64,000 nt of DNA. Source: Embiotoca jacksoni (Eukaryota > Chordata > Actinopteri > Embiotocidae). Under the pieces are notes generated by a model. The model did not search any database, had not been told where the DNA came from, and saw nothing but the letters and a program-made list of their open reading frames with translations. The stretch's first letter is position 1; every line of letters starts with the position of its first letter. The stretch is from assembly GCA_022577435.1 (NCBI GenBank), contig JAKOON010000051.1, positions 310,001 to 374,000 on the forward strand, in the 5' to 3' direction. Positions 41,844 through 53,870 of the stretch are shown one piece after another. Position numbers and translations under genes: made by a program.

Positions 41844-43319
41844 GTGACTGCTTCGGGAAGTGGTTCAGATTTTGCCGGGAGGTTTGACGGCAATATAAAC
41901 CCCTCAGGCTCCATTCAAAATGTGGGTTGTTGGTGGAGAGTTGAGGTCAGTTGAGAGTTTGGATAGTTTGGAGAGTTTAGAGAGAGAGATAGTTTGGAGA
42001 TTTAGGAGAGAGAGAGAGAGATAGTTTGGATAGCGTTTATATAGTTTGGAGAGTTTAGAGAGAGAGATAGTTTGGAGATTTAGGAGAGTGAGGAGAGAAG
42101 GATAGGTGATAAGATGGAGCCAGCTAGGAAGAGGAGGATTTCCCCTGTGTGGGAACACTTTGATTTGATAACTCCTAATAAGCTAAATCTAACTCTATTT
42201 CAGACACATTAGGTTTGCTTATCAAGAACTGTATTTTTCACAGTTTCTTATTTTATTCAAAGGTGAGTTGGGGTACAATAACAACACCTCATCCATGCTG
42301 AGGCATTACCGTGCCTTGCATGAGAATAAGGAGGAAACTGGAGCTTCACCCAGCCAAGGTAAGTCATTACAATATTACAAATGCACCATCACAATTTTTC
42401 CCTGTTCACTTTTGTTTATTGTGCAAATAAAGACAGGTAACAGACACTGTATTTATTCTCTTTTAACCAGCCACCAGAAAACAAGAGCTGGATGAAGCCC
42501 TCGTCTCCATGATAGTGAAGGACACACAGCCCTTCAGTATTGTGGATGATGTTGGATTCAGGGCATTTGTGTCCAAACTGGATCCTAATTATGTTCTCCC
42601 TACAAGGCAGGTATGTATGGGTGCATGCATGAAACAAATGAGTACTTTATTGTGTCTCACAGTTCAGCACTATGTATTTTTTCCTTTAGGCTCTGAAGGC
42701 CATGGTGGAGGCCAAGTATGAGTCAGCTAAGGAGAAGGCTAAGGCTAAAGTGAAAAAGGTGGCTGCTGTTAGCCTTACTTCTGACATGTGGACATCCACA
42801 AAACCAAAAACTGTTGAGAAACTGTTATTTCTGAATAAAAATGAATAAAATGTCCCCTGTCCTGTACATCATTGTCCAAGTTACACAAGCATATTCAGTC
42901 CCCTCTTCCTAGTTCCACAAGCACTTCCACTGTCCTCTGCCTGCTTAAGCCCATGCCATTTTCCTAAAGTGACAGAAAAACATTATTACACAACCTGCCA
43001 TATCATATGATACTACCATTTTGGGAAAATTTACACACACAGAATACATTCAAAAAATATTTTATTATGCACATATATGATAATTTATGTACAGAAATTA
43101 TTTAGTCATACATTTTTGTAATTCATAGTCATTCCCAACAGCCATAACAGACACAAAAATTCAATGCATCACATGTGGTTCAGATACAGCTGCCTGTGAT
43201 TATACACTTGGCCAGTAGGTGGTTTCGTGTGCACATGAAGCTTCGAGTAATGAACCCTTTCTCGAACCAATTGGCTGAAGTGGTTCGATGCCTCATGAGG
43301 CTTCATCTCACCATCACTA
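41697..43319 (+). mobile_element. hAT element copy 1, internally deleted, inserted in Tc1-A
   Basis: Ends TAGTGATG ... CATCACTA with an exact 8-bp target duplication CATTTAAG (41689-41696 and 43320-43327), the hallmark of hAT. It keeps the start of a BED-finger transposase split by introns: MEPARKRRISPVWEHFDL (from 42114), then GYNNNTSSMLRHYRAL, then KQELDEALVSMIVKDTQPFS with FRAFVSKLDPNYVLPTRQ, then ALKAMVEAKYESAKEKAKAK and AAVSLTSDMWTS. Splice-like gtaagt and cag/tag borders lie between them. After SDMWTS, where the catalytic domain begins, it jumps to the 3' end. A 22-bp deletion near 42262 removes the finger's CLLC cysteines kept in copy 2. It has GAGA-rich repeats at 41940-42095. Non-autonomous. 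Confidence 0.9.
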
Positions 43320-43327
43320 CATTTAAG

Positions 43328-43474
43328 GATTATGGAGGCCACTGTGCTCTTAAGAACCTTGAGTGCTGCAGAAATTATTTTGTAACCTTGGCCAGATCTG
43401 TGCCTTGCCACAGTTCTGTCTCTGAGCTCCTTGGACAGTTCCTTCGACCTCATGATTCTCATTTGCTCTGACAT
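43328..43474 (-). pseudogene. Tc1-like transposase A: N-terminal part
   Basis: Starts MSEQMRIMRSKELSKELRDR and runs through TVARHRSGQGYKIISAALKV, the first helix-turn-helix of Tc1 transposases. It then meets the hAT target duplication. The offset to the catalytic frame equals the hAT element plus one duplication copy (1623 + 8 bp), so the two parts were in one frame before insertion. The pre-insertion gene would be 346 codons with no stop that I can see. Confidence 0.85.
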
Positions 43475-43852
43475 GCACTGTGAGCTGTAAGGTCTTATAT
43501 AGACAGGTGTGTGCCTTTCCTAATCAAGTCCAATCAGTTTAATTAAACACAGCTGGACTCCAATGAAGGAGTAGAACCATCTCAAGGAGGATCAGAAGAA
43601 ATGGACAGCATGTGAGTTAAATATGAGTGTCACAGCAAAGGGTCTGAATACTTATGACCATGTGATATTTCAGTTTTTCTTTTTTAATAAATTTGCACAA
43701 ATTTCTACATTTCTGTTTTTTTCTGTCAAGATGGGGTGCTGAGTGTACATTAATGAGAAATAAAATGAACTTTTTTGATTTTAGCAAATGGCTGCAATGA
43801 AACAAAGAGTGAAAAATGTAAAGGGGTCTGAATACTTTCCGTACCTACTGTA

Positions 43853-44640
43853 CATTAGGAGAGACTAAATCTTGTTGTATTCACCTTAAAGGTCTGTTTG
43901 AGGGCAAACACTGGTATTAGGGTTAAGATTAGAATTGAGTTTGGGTTAAGAATTAAGGTTAGAACTAGGTTTAGGTTAAGGATTCAGGTAAACAACAAGG
44001 AATTGTCTCAGAAGTACAAACGTGTGTACACAACATATGTTTTAGCTATTATTTGCTAGTGAGGGAGGAGCAGATCTCTGACAACATTGATGACGTCTGA
44101 GAGGGAATTCTGGGTATTGACTAAGCTTGATGTAACATCCGAAACATCTGACCTTAAAAACTTCCACTGTATCACTGGCAAATGTGCACGTAATAAAGCC
44201 CAGTTGAAAAAATAGTAAGTAGCCTCGTCTGGCTTTCAGCTCAGGGAGTGATGCAATAAACGGCCCAATGGAAGAGTGTGTGGTTGAGATAGAGCATGCG
44301 TGAGCAGAAGAGAGGAAAACCTGTGACTCAGTGTCCAGTAAAGATGAAGTGCTGTTTGCTGTGTTTGTGTAAAGACCCACGTGTGTGAGCCTGTGTTTGA
44401 CTGCTTGTTTCCTCGCTGAGTTTAGAGGCCTGGGGGTGTGTTCCTTTGTATGTCTTGAGTCCTGTTAGTCACTGCCGTGCGTCTGGCAGACTAACTGCAG
44501 CACAAAGTCAACACAATAAAACCCGATTTAAATAATTAGTGGTAGTTGAGCCCTCAGAGCTAAGCCGCAGCTTATAAAATGGTATTTGAAGGCTGCAGTT
44601 GTAGTTTTCCATCAATACATTTTGTGATCCAGAAAACAAA
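43853..44640. other. Unassigned stretch with a GGTTAAG-like tract
   Basis: 43912-43990 holds degenerate ggttaag / ggttagaac words of the interstitial telomere-like kind. The rest, including the 112-codon minus frame 44380-44042, is unrecognised. Confidence 0.4.
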
Positions 44641-44899
44641 CATGTCATGACATAATGGTTTTATTGTCATGTTGTCATGTCATAACAGTTTTGTTGTCAT
44701 GACATTTCATAACAGTTTTGTTGTCATGTCATAACAGTTTTGTTGTCATATTGTCATGCCATAACAGTTTTGTTGTAATGTCATAACAGTTTCGTTGTAA
44801 TGTCATAACAGTTTTGCATGTCATGTTGTCATATCATGACATACGTTTTATTGTCATGACATTTCATAACAGTTTTGTTGTCATGTTGTCATGTCAGTT
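44641..44899. repeat. Degenerate minisatellite (TGTCATAACAGTTTTGT type)
   Basis: Words gtcataacagttttgttgtc and catgttgtcatgtcat recur about ten times at variable spacing near 22-30 bp. Confidence 0.8.
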
Positions 44900-46640
44900 G
44901 GTCCAGAGTTTAAACTCTCCTCGCAGCACCTGGAGGCTGCAGGAGTTACAACAAGATAAATATGGACCTTTTTGCTCCTCACAACAATAACAACCTGAGT
45001 TTGGACTCACTGGTTTGTAGGAGCGCGTCAACCTAACTCTGTAATGCTTTTTACTTGTGGTCTATTTTTGCAGGTTTTGGGAAAAAAATTAAAGTTTGAC
45101 CTGACGTTGGAAGTAAGTGAGAATTCAACCCCCCAAACTGGGAGAATGGCTCCAGCAAATTCCAGGCACAACATCTAAGGTCTCTCCAGAAGAGTTCAGT
45201 CTTACAAACAGCTAAGATACTAGATGGACATATATTTTATATCCCAGCTGGTCACTACATTACTTAAAGTGAAGTTAACACATTTATCCACTTCTGCTGT
45301 TTCTGGGATAACAGGAAAGAGTGTTACTATGAACACATACTGTCATGACATTACCTCGAAACTAACAGTGCCAACCAATTGCAGAAACATGACTTTAAGT
45401 TCTATCTTCATTCTTTGTCGATATTATTTTAGGTTTGTTATGAACCTCAAACCAAACAGATCTAACCTTCCTGACACTGCCTTTTAATGGTGAAGTCCTA
45501 ATCAAAGTATGTGGAGATTTAAGATTAATATGGGGAACTATCATGCTGGATTTCAGTAACCCAAATCCCACTGAAGTGATTGTGTGAAAGTAGGATATGT
45601 ACATAGTGTCTTACACAGAGCAGAGAATCAGGCTCCCTCTAAACAGTTCCTGATAAAGAAGAAGAATATTTGCTTTTCAGTCCGGCTGGAAATGAATCCA
45701 AAGTTGAACTGAACTTTGTGTCATTCTTTTTGTTTATGTTCAACTCTCCTGTTAATGTTTTTAACTCAAGACTCCTCCAGATACAACACCTTCTCCTTAC
45801 AGCCAGTCATCTCAATGGCAATATCACTCTTGTATGTTAGCTAAATTCAGGGATTAAAGAAGGCACAGTAGTGAGAGATTATTGAGTAAAGTGGTGCTCC
45901 ATTTAAATATCTTTGAACATTTTTGTCGTCACCTTAGAGATCTGGGTTAGTGAAAAGTAACACTTAAGCCAACAAACGTGAAACTTTCAAAAGCCTGATC
46001 CAGTGAAAACACACAATATCCTGCCCAGGAGCCACACCATCAGGTTAGCCAGGAGCATTTGGAGACATCATGCTAAGTAGGAAATTAATTTGAGGCTGTT
46101 TTGCAGCACGGCACATTGTTTGGGGTTAGATCACAAGGAGGCTGCTGGTCAGTGGTTTGAGGGCTGAGTAAATCTAAAGGAAGGGTTGGGCAAGAGTGGT
46201 GAGACAATGTGGATCAATCAAGGTTTGACCGGCCTGTAGTGGCAATGAAATCTACATTAGTTACATGAACTAAAGAGAATGTAAAGAGTGGAGTCATCTG
46301 TGAGAGCTCTGGAAAATCAACATGAGAGGGAGTCAGAATCTCTGTGTAAGATTATATAAACAGAAACAGTCTGCTCTGACATACGAGTGGAAGATTAAAG
46401 GAGGAGGACATGTTTTACGTGAGCAATACTGAACATTCTCAAACCAAAGCTCAGCCATGAATGTGTTCGCACGCAGGTGTGTTGGAAAATGAGCATCTCT
46501 AACCAGTAAGAAGTCAGAGTGAATAATCGGAGGTGTCTGACTGCGTGCGTGTCGACTAACACGACTTTCACTGTGAGCAAACGGTGTCTTTCTAAATACA
46601 GACATTCAGGAATCTCCCACTCTGCTTCCTGTTGCAGGCC
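44900..46640. other. Unassigned stretch
   Basis: No gene or element recognised. Short ORFs (for example 45224-45487 plus, 46605-46333 minus) show no family features. Confidence 0.35.
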
Positions 46641-47220
46641 TCAGACAGGAACAGCATGAGTGTCCTCAATGAGTGTCCTTAGTTTTGCCATTATTCTAGC
46701 ACCAACTTTATTGATAACATTTCCAGGAGCTTTCCGAAGCTCTGAAAGCCTGTTCCAGCAACGCTGAGTAGAACAGCTGAAAGCGGACTCTCCAAAAGTT
46801 TTATTCCTGCATGGTGTAACGACTAAAAGAGTTGTTCCAGAGGACCTGTACTGGTTCACACACCGTCAGCATGTGCAATGTATAGGATGGTGCCAGACCA
46901 TTCTTCTGCTTTAAAAACAAGTAGAAGAATATTAAAATCAATACAGAAACTCACAGGCAACCAATATAAAGCCTCTTTAAGATAGGTGTAATATGTTCTC
47001 TAATCCTGGTTCTGGTCAGCACACGGGCCGCAGAGTTCTGAATAAGTTGCAGCTGATATATAACTTTTTGGGGAAAACCAGAACAGAGAGCATTACAGCC
47101 TGCTTGATAGAAAAGGCTGCATCAGTTTCTCCGTATTACTCGGAGAGAGAAATGGTCGCACTTTTCTGATGTCCTTTAGCTGATGAAAGACGATTTTAGT
47201 GGCAAACCCAACATGAGTGT
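46641..47220 (-). mobile_element. Degenerate LINE (L2-related) C-terminal region
   Basis: The minus-strand frame 46859-46641 reads LLVVTPCRNKTFGESAFSC and CWNRLSELRKAPGN, the pattern of the L2/CR1 C-terminal end (LLVVP...GERAFS...LWNSLP). Upstream on that strand (46880-47200) the DNA aligns in order with L2 copy c at 62690-62940: aggcaaccaat, gccgcagagttctgaataag, gcattacagcctgc. It is a more diverged subfamily than copies a-c, with no intact frame. Confidence 0.55.
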
Positions 47221-48689
47221 AAAAGTTCTGCTCCAGGAACCTGAGTCGCCTCATGATCCACCATTGAGAGTGCCACCAGGCCCTCAGTCATTAGGTAATG
47301 TTACCACGTTCCATAATCTCCTCCGGTTCACATCCCCTCGTACCTTCCCCCCAGCAAGCGGACTGACCAGCCCCATCGGTACCAGCGCTGAGTGAGGCCA
47401 ACCATGGGAGGGTGGCAGCAGAGTCTCAGATCAAGGCCTTGGACACATGGCCTGTGCCGCTTCGTCCCAATAGCCTACATTAAAATTCAAGTAACTAAAA
47501 TCCACTAAGCAGTTAAAAGAGACAGTTAAAAAACAACCAAGAGGTTAAGACTTGTCAGGTTAAAAAAAACCTCATTCAAAATGATGGTTAACAACTCACT
47601 TCAATCTCGATCAAATGGCTCAGCCAGGAGATTGTTCTTTCAAACGCTGCCCACTAGCAGCATCAGCTCTGAAACATAGAAAAGTGAATTATAAAGCCAG
47701 CCTTACCCTTTAAAGAACCAAACTGATGGATCTCAGTGTTGAGGCCATCGATGTCCAGACATATTTTATTTTCTATCTATGCCAGCAAGTACCTCAAATA
47801 TTCAACATTAGGGCTCTCACTACAATCATAGATAGAAAACAGACAAAACTCTCAACACTAAAAAACACAAGTCCAAAGAAACTGGGTTTACACTCCCAGC
47901 AAAGAGACCTACAATGAAGACTTGACATGAGGAATTAATGATAATGAACTAGTTGACTGGAAGTTTTCAAATTTCACACCAAGTTTTCATTTTGTTTCAA
48001 AGGGTTCTGCTCCTCATCCTCTGGGGAACTGGATAGTTACTGTTTTAATGTTTTTTATCAGGTTGGCCAATATTGAAAAGAACAATAGTACTTAATTGGT
48101 TGTGTCAACAGTTCATAAACGCACAATCACACACACGCTCACTTCATGTGTAAATCTAATGTAAAATATGAAATGAAAGGTTCATTTCAGAGATGCTGCA
48201 TGTGAGGAATGTCTGAGGAAACCTGGGTCTCATGTTGAAGTCATTACGCATATAGAACATTTAGGTCAGACGGAGATTTCGTGCGAGGTGAAAGGACTTT
48301 GTGGAAGGAAACTGTGAGTGGTTGGATTGCAGCAGTGTGAATCCCCCCCATACCACAGATCAGGGCCTCATTTATGTTGCAACAAAAAAATGAGGCCTGA
48401 AAGATGCGTTCACTGCTTCCCGCCCAAAGGTCGTGATTTATAAAAACAGACTTGACTGGAGTATGTGAGCAAACTCTGAGCCTAATCTGAGTCATCTTTA
48501 TATGTTTAATGATGCCTCACACATTTCATTTGACTTCATATCACGTTATCTCTATATGTCCACTTAATATTCACATCGGCACTGTAATCTGTACGGAGCA
48601 AATTCCATAAGCACTTTTCAACTGTTAAAGAAACCCAATAAGCCAACTGAAGTTCTGCTCAATATTTCATGTCTCACCATCACATTCAT
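47221..48689. other. Unassigned stretch
   Basis: A Harbinger-like end word gggcctcatttatgttgc begins at 48363 without a clear partner. Otherwise no recognised feature. Confidence 0.35.
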
Positions 48690-48895
48690 GAGGAGGACTG
48701 TGTTCAGTCAAGGAGGACTGGACCGACTGTGTTCAGTCGAGGAGGACTGGGCCGACTGTGTTCAGTCGTGGAGGACTAGACCAGCTGTATTCAGTCGTGG
48801 AGGACTGGACCGACTGTGTTCAGTCGAGGAGAACTGGACTGACTTTGTTCACTTGAGGAGAACTGCACTTGAATTTGTTCACTTGAGTAAGACTG
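48690..48895. repeat. 29-bp minisatellite, about seven units
   Basis: The unit is like gaggaggactggaccgactg followed by tgttcagtc, with later units diverging to gttcacttg. The 95-codon plus frame over it is repeat-driven. Confidence 0.85.
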
Positions 48896-49511
48896 CAGCC
48901 GGTGAAATGAAGGAGGATGCCGGGATGTGTCTGGTGGAACATTCTGGAAAGTGTGGCTGCATTTCGCTGATATGAAGCCTGAACATATGAACCTCTTAAC
49001 ACGTCGACATCGCTAACTGATGAATTATCTTCATTGGTAAACAAGAGCAGAGCGTCAGTAGTTCTGAATAAACTTTTCAAGTCTTCTGCATATGTCCCCC
49101 AGTGAGACTTTTTCAAAGATCTAAAAGAGACGTAGCTTTGAATACTATGTTCACTGCGTGATGACAACCTCAAGCTGTGACCGAGCTGTCCAACATGAAA
49201 TCAAGTTGTAAGCTTGTCCTTCCATTTACATGATGAGGTGGATTTCTGAGCGGCGTTTTGGTCGACAGTCACAGTGTTGCATGTCGTTCAGGTTGACGGG
49301 ACGGGGTGATGGGCCGACCATCTGCACCGTGGATGGGGGGTAGAGGAGGTGGAGGAGAAAGACGAGGGTTTGTCTCGGTGCATCCATCTGTGCTGCATGG
49401 CCCCATGTCCCCCAACATCCCCCCACGTCCCTCGGGACAGCTGGAGCCCAAACTGTTTTCACACCTGGGGAATTTATGGAGCCTGCTGAGGAAGTGTCAA
49501 AAGCCATCTCA
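48896..49511. other. Unassigned stretch
   Basis: No gene recognised. Minus frames 49173-48820 and 49570-49226 run partly through repeats. Confidence 0.35.
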
Positions 49512-49514
49512 AGT

Positions 49515-49560
<46 letters not shown>
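49512..49560. repeat. (GT)n microsatellite
   Basis: About 24 GT units with one early T insertion. Confidence 0.95.
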
Positions 49561-49561
<1 letters not shown>

Positions 49562-49697
49562 TTTTAGCATATGTTTACATACATATGTATGTATTTACCT
49601 CCATGTGCTTGTGATCAGATGTATTATGGAGGGGAGTGTGGGAAAAGGAAACTGGACAAAGTACTAAAGACAGCTTCACCATTGAACAAACTGAGCA

Positions 49698-49772
49698 GAT
49701 TTATAGATTTATAGATTTACAGATTTATAGATTTACAGATTTACAGATTTACAGATTTAAAGATTTATAGAT
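49698..49772. repeat. 8-bp GATTTAYA tandem array
   Basis: Nine units of gatttata / gatttaca, one gatttaaa. Confidence 0.9.
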
Positions 49773-50897
49773 CGTGGCGATTGTAATATGTTTAATTCCA
49801 GAGCGGATGATGACATAAATGATCATTTGACAATGGTGGGTCATCGTGATGAACCACCACAGACTAAACCGATAAGGCAGTAAAACGTTGGTGAGAGGAA
49901 ACATCTGTCTTTGATTTGTGGTGTTTGAATGTGTTGGGAGGCCACTCAGAGCACCTCCCCCCTCTTTAACACTGAAGCAAACTTTAACCCTTCAACTGAA
50001 GCAGATTGGTGGTAGAAACTTCATTGTAACACAGTAAACATTATCCTCAGGACGGCTGTGTCCAGATCGTCATAGTAACAGCAGAAATTATTGCAATCGT
50101 TATATACCACGCCTGCTTGACTTCCTTTTTTATCACTTTATTCACAATGAAAAAGGAAAAACAAAATTAAAGGTCTAGACCATAAAAACAAACAAACAAA
50201 AAACAAACATGATACTTCAACAATCAAACCAAAAGGATATAGATCATGTCCAGAAGGAGTAGGAAGATGTTCAACATCTTTTCCAGTTCTACCCCCTTAT
50301 CTTTATCATATATTGATCACAAAAAATAATGACAATAAAGTTCCCTTTGTGTGTCTTAAAAAGGTCAAGAAATCCCACTCAGTTCTTCCTGATACGACAC
50401 ATACCTGAAACCTGCTCACATTAATGATACGACGCTGACAACAAGTAGGACTAACTTGTTCATTTCGAAGTGAATGTACTATAACTCAGAGTCTAAAGAG
50501 CAGAAACGTGTTGTCTGGCCTCCATTCTGTGAATTCTGTGTCTAGTCTGACAGCTCATTGCTGTTAATGTTATTCCAGAAGCAGAATTACAGCTGAATTC
50601 TGCTGTCACTAGAAACCCTTCACAGTTACAGGATATCATGCAACACATATGGTTTAATTGTGTGTGAATGTAGCCGGCTTCTTTTTAGACCTTCAGCCAT
50701 CCACTGCTCCACTGGCAGGCGGATCAAAAAACACGCCGCTCTAGTTTCCTGTTTGTCAGTGCTCGACTACATTCTTCTGAAAACGCAGCGGTTCTCTGCC
50801 GCTACGATCGCAGCTGAGGACCGTAACCGGCGCGTGAGAATACAAAAGAATTCAGAGCATTGCCGAGAACATTTGGGCGTAAGCTGCGTTACTGGTT
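49773..50897. other. Unassigned stretch
   Basis: AT-rich. The plus frame 50660-50941 (93 codons) runs into the hairpin at 50898-50950 and is unrecognised. Confidence 0.35.
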
Positions 50898-50950
50898 CCG
50901 CCTCTGTCAGACGTCATTCCCACGATGGGAATGACGTCTGACAGAGGCGG
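50898..50950. repeat. Perfect 25-bp inverted repeat with a 3-bp loop
   Basis: The left arm ccgcctctgtcagacgtcat + tccca (50898-50922), loop cga, and an exactly complementary right arm (50926-50950). The arms contain the ACGTC palindrome-like core gacgtc. It is not part of an element I recognise. Confidence 0.95.
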
Positions 50951-51697
50951 GACTCTGACTGGGGAGGATGGAAGGTGGCTGGAAACTTTAGAATTTAGTA
51001 CTTTTTTAAAGACACGTACATGGTCAATACATGTCTTTGTATATGTTTCTCAAAAAAAGCCTTTAACCATCCACAAGGAAAATTCAACAGACACTGAACA
51101 TTATTAATTCTATTTTCTATCCATCACACTCTTAACTTAAAATGTGTAAATATGCAATTAAATACTGTTTGGGTTTAGTTAATTCCCAAATGAAGGCTTC
51201 TTGTTAGCCAAGTCAGCGCACAGCTAGGAGAGCTAATTCTTCATTAACATTACATAAATCTTCATAAGTCACATGTGGACCTTTTAAAGTCATAATGTGC
51301 TTTGATCCTCTTATGTGGCGTGAGACAGTGAAACAGTCCTCTGCAGGGATCAGAGTGTTCAGAGACCCACGAACTTCTTTGGCTTCTTCCTGTGATTTAC
51401 AGTTACAGGTTTTATTTCATTACGGACATTATCCTACAGAAGAGACTGATTCCTGGACTTGTAGTTCTTGGCAGATGAGGGATTCTCGCTGCAGCTGCTG
51501 GCTGGAGAAACAGATCTATGACTCATCTCCACGTGAGCTTGGTTTAAACAGGATATGATGAGTTTTTTCACTTTTACCTTTTACGTAGAAGGCTGACACA
51601 CAGAGGGTGACTCGACAGTTGCACAACATTTCATAGTTGAGTAAAAGAATGAGGGAGAGCATGCAAGTGGACCACATTGAAAAAAAAACTCTCACTG
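50951..51697. other. Unassigned stretch
   Basis: No gene recognised. The 87-codon plus frame at 51295-51558 is unremarkable. Confidence 0.35.
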
Positions 51698-53568
51698 GGC
51701 TTCATTCACTAACAGTGCATACGCACAAATCTATGGTTAAACCGTGCATACGAACTTACTTTTGCTGGATGTCATCACGTTCACCCTCATTTCTAGGACA
51801 TATTCAGTACAGAGGTCAGATGCGATCAAACTGGACTTGCTGTAAACACTTTGTCATACAGAGAAATCATCAGAAAGGAGAAACTCTGCTGTTTATTTGG
51901 ATCTACAGTACGTTGTGAAGGATCGGGAATTTGGGAATTATTCAATTAAGAGCAGCGAGATGGACGTAGCGCAGAGTGTAACTGTCAACGCAACTTCAAC
52001 TTTGATTATCTCCACAACGCTTCGAGGGACCGCCATTTTTGGAAAGCTGAAGTTGCACAGTTTCCGGGGACATCCGCTACATCTCTCCATGATGAATACT
52101 TGCTGCAATGTTACGTTCATCGGGTTCTGAGGATCAACCTGCGACAGTGCAGAGTTCAGGGGATGCATCAGCCTCAGTAACAGCAGCCAGCGCTGCTGCA
52201 CGCATTGTTTTTACACAATTTTCAATCACAAGGAAACAATTTTGAAAAATTGTCCTTTTCTGTCCTCCACTTCAGACACTATTGTTTTAATTTCAGCTGT
52301 TGTGAATTTGTTCTTTTTATTTTTCTGTTCTTTCAACTTTTCTTCACTTTCGTCGACACAGCTCCAGACAAAAAGTATCCTTATGTTCTGTATATTGAAT
52401 TGACGTTTAGATTATTTTTAATTTATCCCCCTTGGTGGTTGCATGTATTATTGCAGTTAGTTTCAGTCGTAGAAGTCTTTTCATTTTAATTGGCCAAATA
52501 GGGTCACATGATGTGGCCAGAGTAATGATTCCAACCCAGCCAGAAGTGAGGGATCACATGTGGGCAGCTAATCTTCTGCCTTTCCTACGTTGAGTGCCTT
52601 GAAAAGCAATGCTTGTGAGTACCAAAAAAAGAATAACAAAAATAACAAAGAGGGATGTTTTTATGGAGCTAGTATTTTAGCATCTAAGTTAGGGTGTGTC
52701 ATTGTGATGACTCGCAAAATGTTAATTATTAAGCTATGCCTTGTTTGTTGAAATGGAAGATGATTTAGCACAGTGTTTCATTCTGTATTGTACAACAGAG
52801 AAAGATATGTAAGTTTATTTCAACATACTTTGTTGATTGATTTATTTATTTAGTCTCTGTGGTAGTGGGGCATGGTTTGGCTCAGCTGCAGGAGGGACTG
52901 ATTGGGGGAGTGGTTCAGTGAACGGTGCCTGGAAGAGGCTTAATTAGCCCAGCTGCAGTCAATCACTGATTGTCTCTCTCTTCCCCCATAAAACCCAGTA
53001 GTAGGACACTGGACATATCTCACTACTGGGGAGGCTGAGCAGCAGATTGGCTGCAGGACTGATGTGCGCCGAGTGCTTGGCAGGAGAGCAGAGTAATTTA
53101 TATATATATATATTGTGTGTGTGTTGGAATAAACACCTTGGAAACTGTACTTCAGCTGGTTGTTGTCATTCGTGCTGAGAGAACCCACAGGTGATAGCAA
53201 AATGTCTGTCACAGTCTCTTATTTCAGTTTTACAAAAAAGGTTCTTGTACATGAGAAGAAGAAAAAACAGTAAAGGTTCATTCAACTTTACTACTTCATC
53301 TCACTCTTTATACAAGAGTATGTTCGCTATCTGTCGAAGTGTGGTCTGACGCCTACTCTGAGGACAGAATACCTTATATGGAGAAAAGGGGGCGTGTCAG
53401 TATGCCAGAGCAGAATTTAGAATGATTCCGATTCACTAACATATGCAAGATGGTGAGAACAAAATTGACCGGTACGCACGTGTCATGAATCCCACGGTGA
53501 TTTTGCGTGTGCACTCACTTTGTGCGCAAAGTCAGAACGTTTCTACGCACATATTAGTGAGGCGCAAT
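51698..53568. mobile_element. Possible PIF/Harbinger-like element carrying a solo LTR
   Basis: Starts gggcttcattcactaacagt, then gcatacgcac. Ends tctacgcacatattagtgag then gcgc, roughly the inverse. Subterminal tacgcac / gtgcgca words near both ends fit fish Harbinger-like MITEs. No transposase is recognised in between and no target duplication is certain. The solo LTR at 52858-53213 sits inside. Confidence 0.35.
52858..53213 (+). mobile_element. Solo LTR (356 bp) with 5-bp target duplication
   Basis: tgtggtagtggggcatgg ... aaaatgtctgtcaca, with GTCTC exactly on both sides (52853-52857 and 53214-53218). It has a TATA-like cccataaaacccag near 52985 and an aataaa near 53130, so the promoter and poly(A) signals are in plus order. 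Confidence 0.82.
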
Positions 53569-53870
53569 GTGAGTAGAAGTACACTGCTCAAAAAAATAAA
53601 GGGAACACTTAAACAACACAATGTAACTCCAAGTCAATCACACTTCTGGGAAATCAACCTGTCCAGTTAGGAAGCAACACTGATTGTGAATCAATTTCAC
53701 CTGCTGTTGTGCAAATGGAACAGACAACAGGTGGAAATGAGGCAATTATCAAGACAACCCTATAAAGGAACGGTTCTGCAGGTGGTGACCACAGACCATT
53801 TCTCTGTCCTCATCCTTTCTGGCTGATTTTTGGTCACTTTTGCATTTTGCCAGTGCCCTCACCACTAAAG

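Larger units (their letters stand above)
40587..43850 (-). mobile_element. Tc1-like element A, split by a hAT element
   Basis: It starts cagtgggtacagaaagtatt (40587) and ends with the inverse, ...tactttccgtacctactg (43850). Both ends abut TA. The terminal inverted repeats are about 210 bp. Each holds two copies of a tattcagacccctt-like word, near 40600 and 40790, as in the IR/DR ends of Sleeping Beauty-type transposons that bind two transposase molecules per end. One transposase gene fills the interior on the minus strand. A hAT element (41697-43319) splits it. Without that insert the element is about 1.63 kb, normal for Tc1. Confidence 0.92.

Noticed and set aside
46333..46605. Harbinger transposase
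   Set aside because: The short ORF has no catalytic motifs and the end words are not paired.
49226..49614. ORFs with His-Thr or Val-Cys repeats
   Set aside because: Translations of the GT microsatellite.
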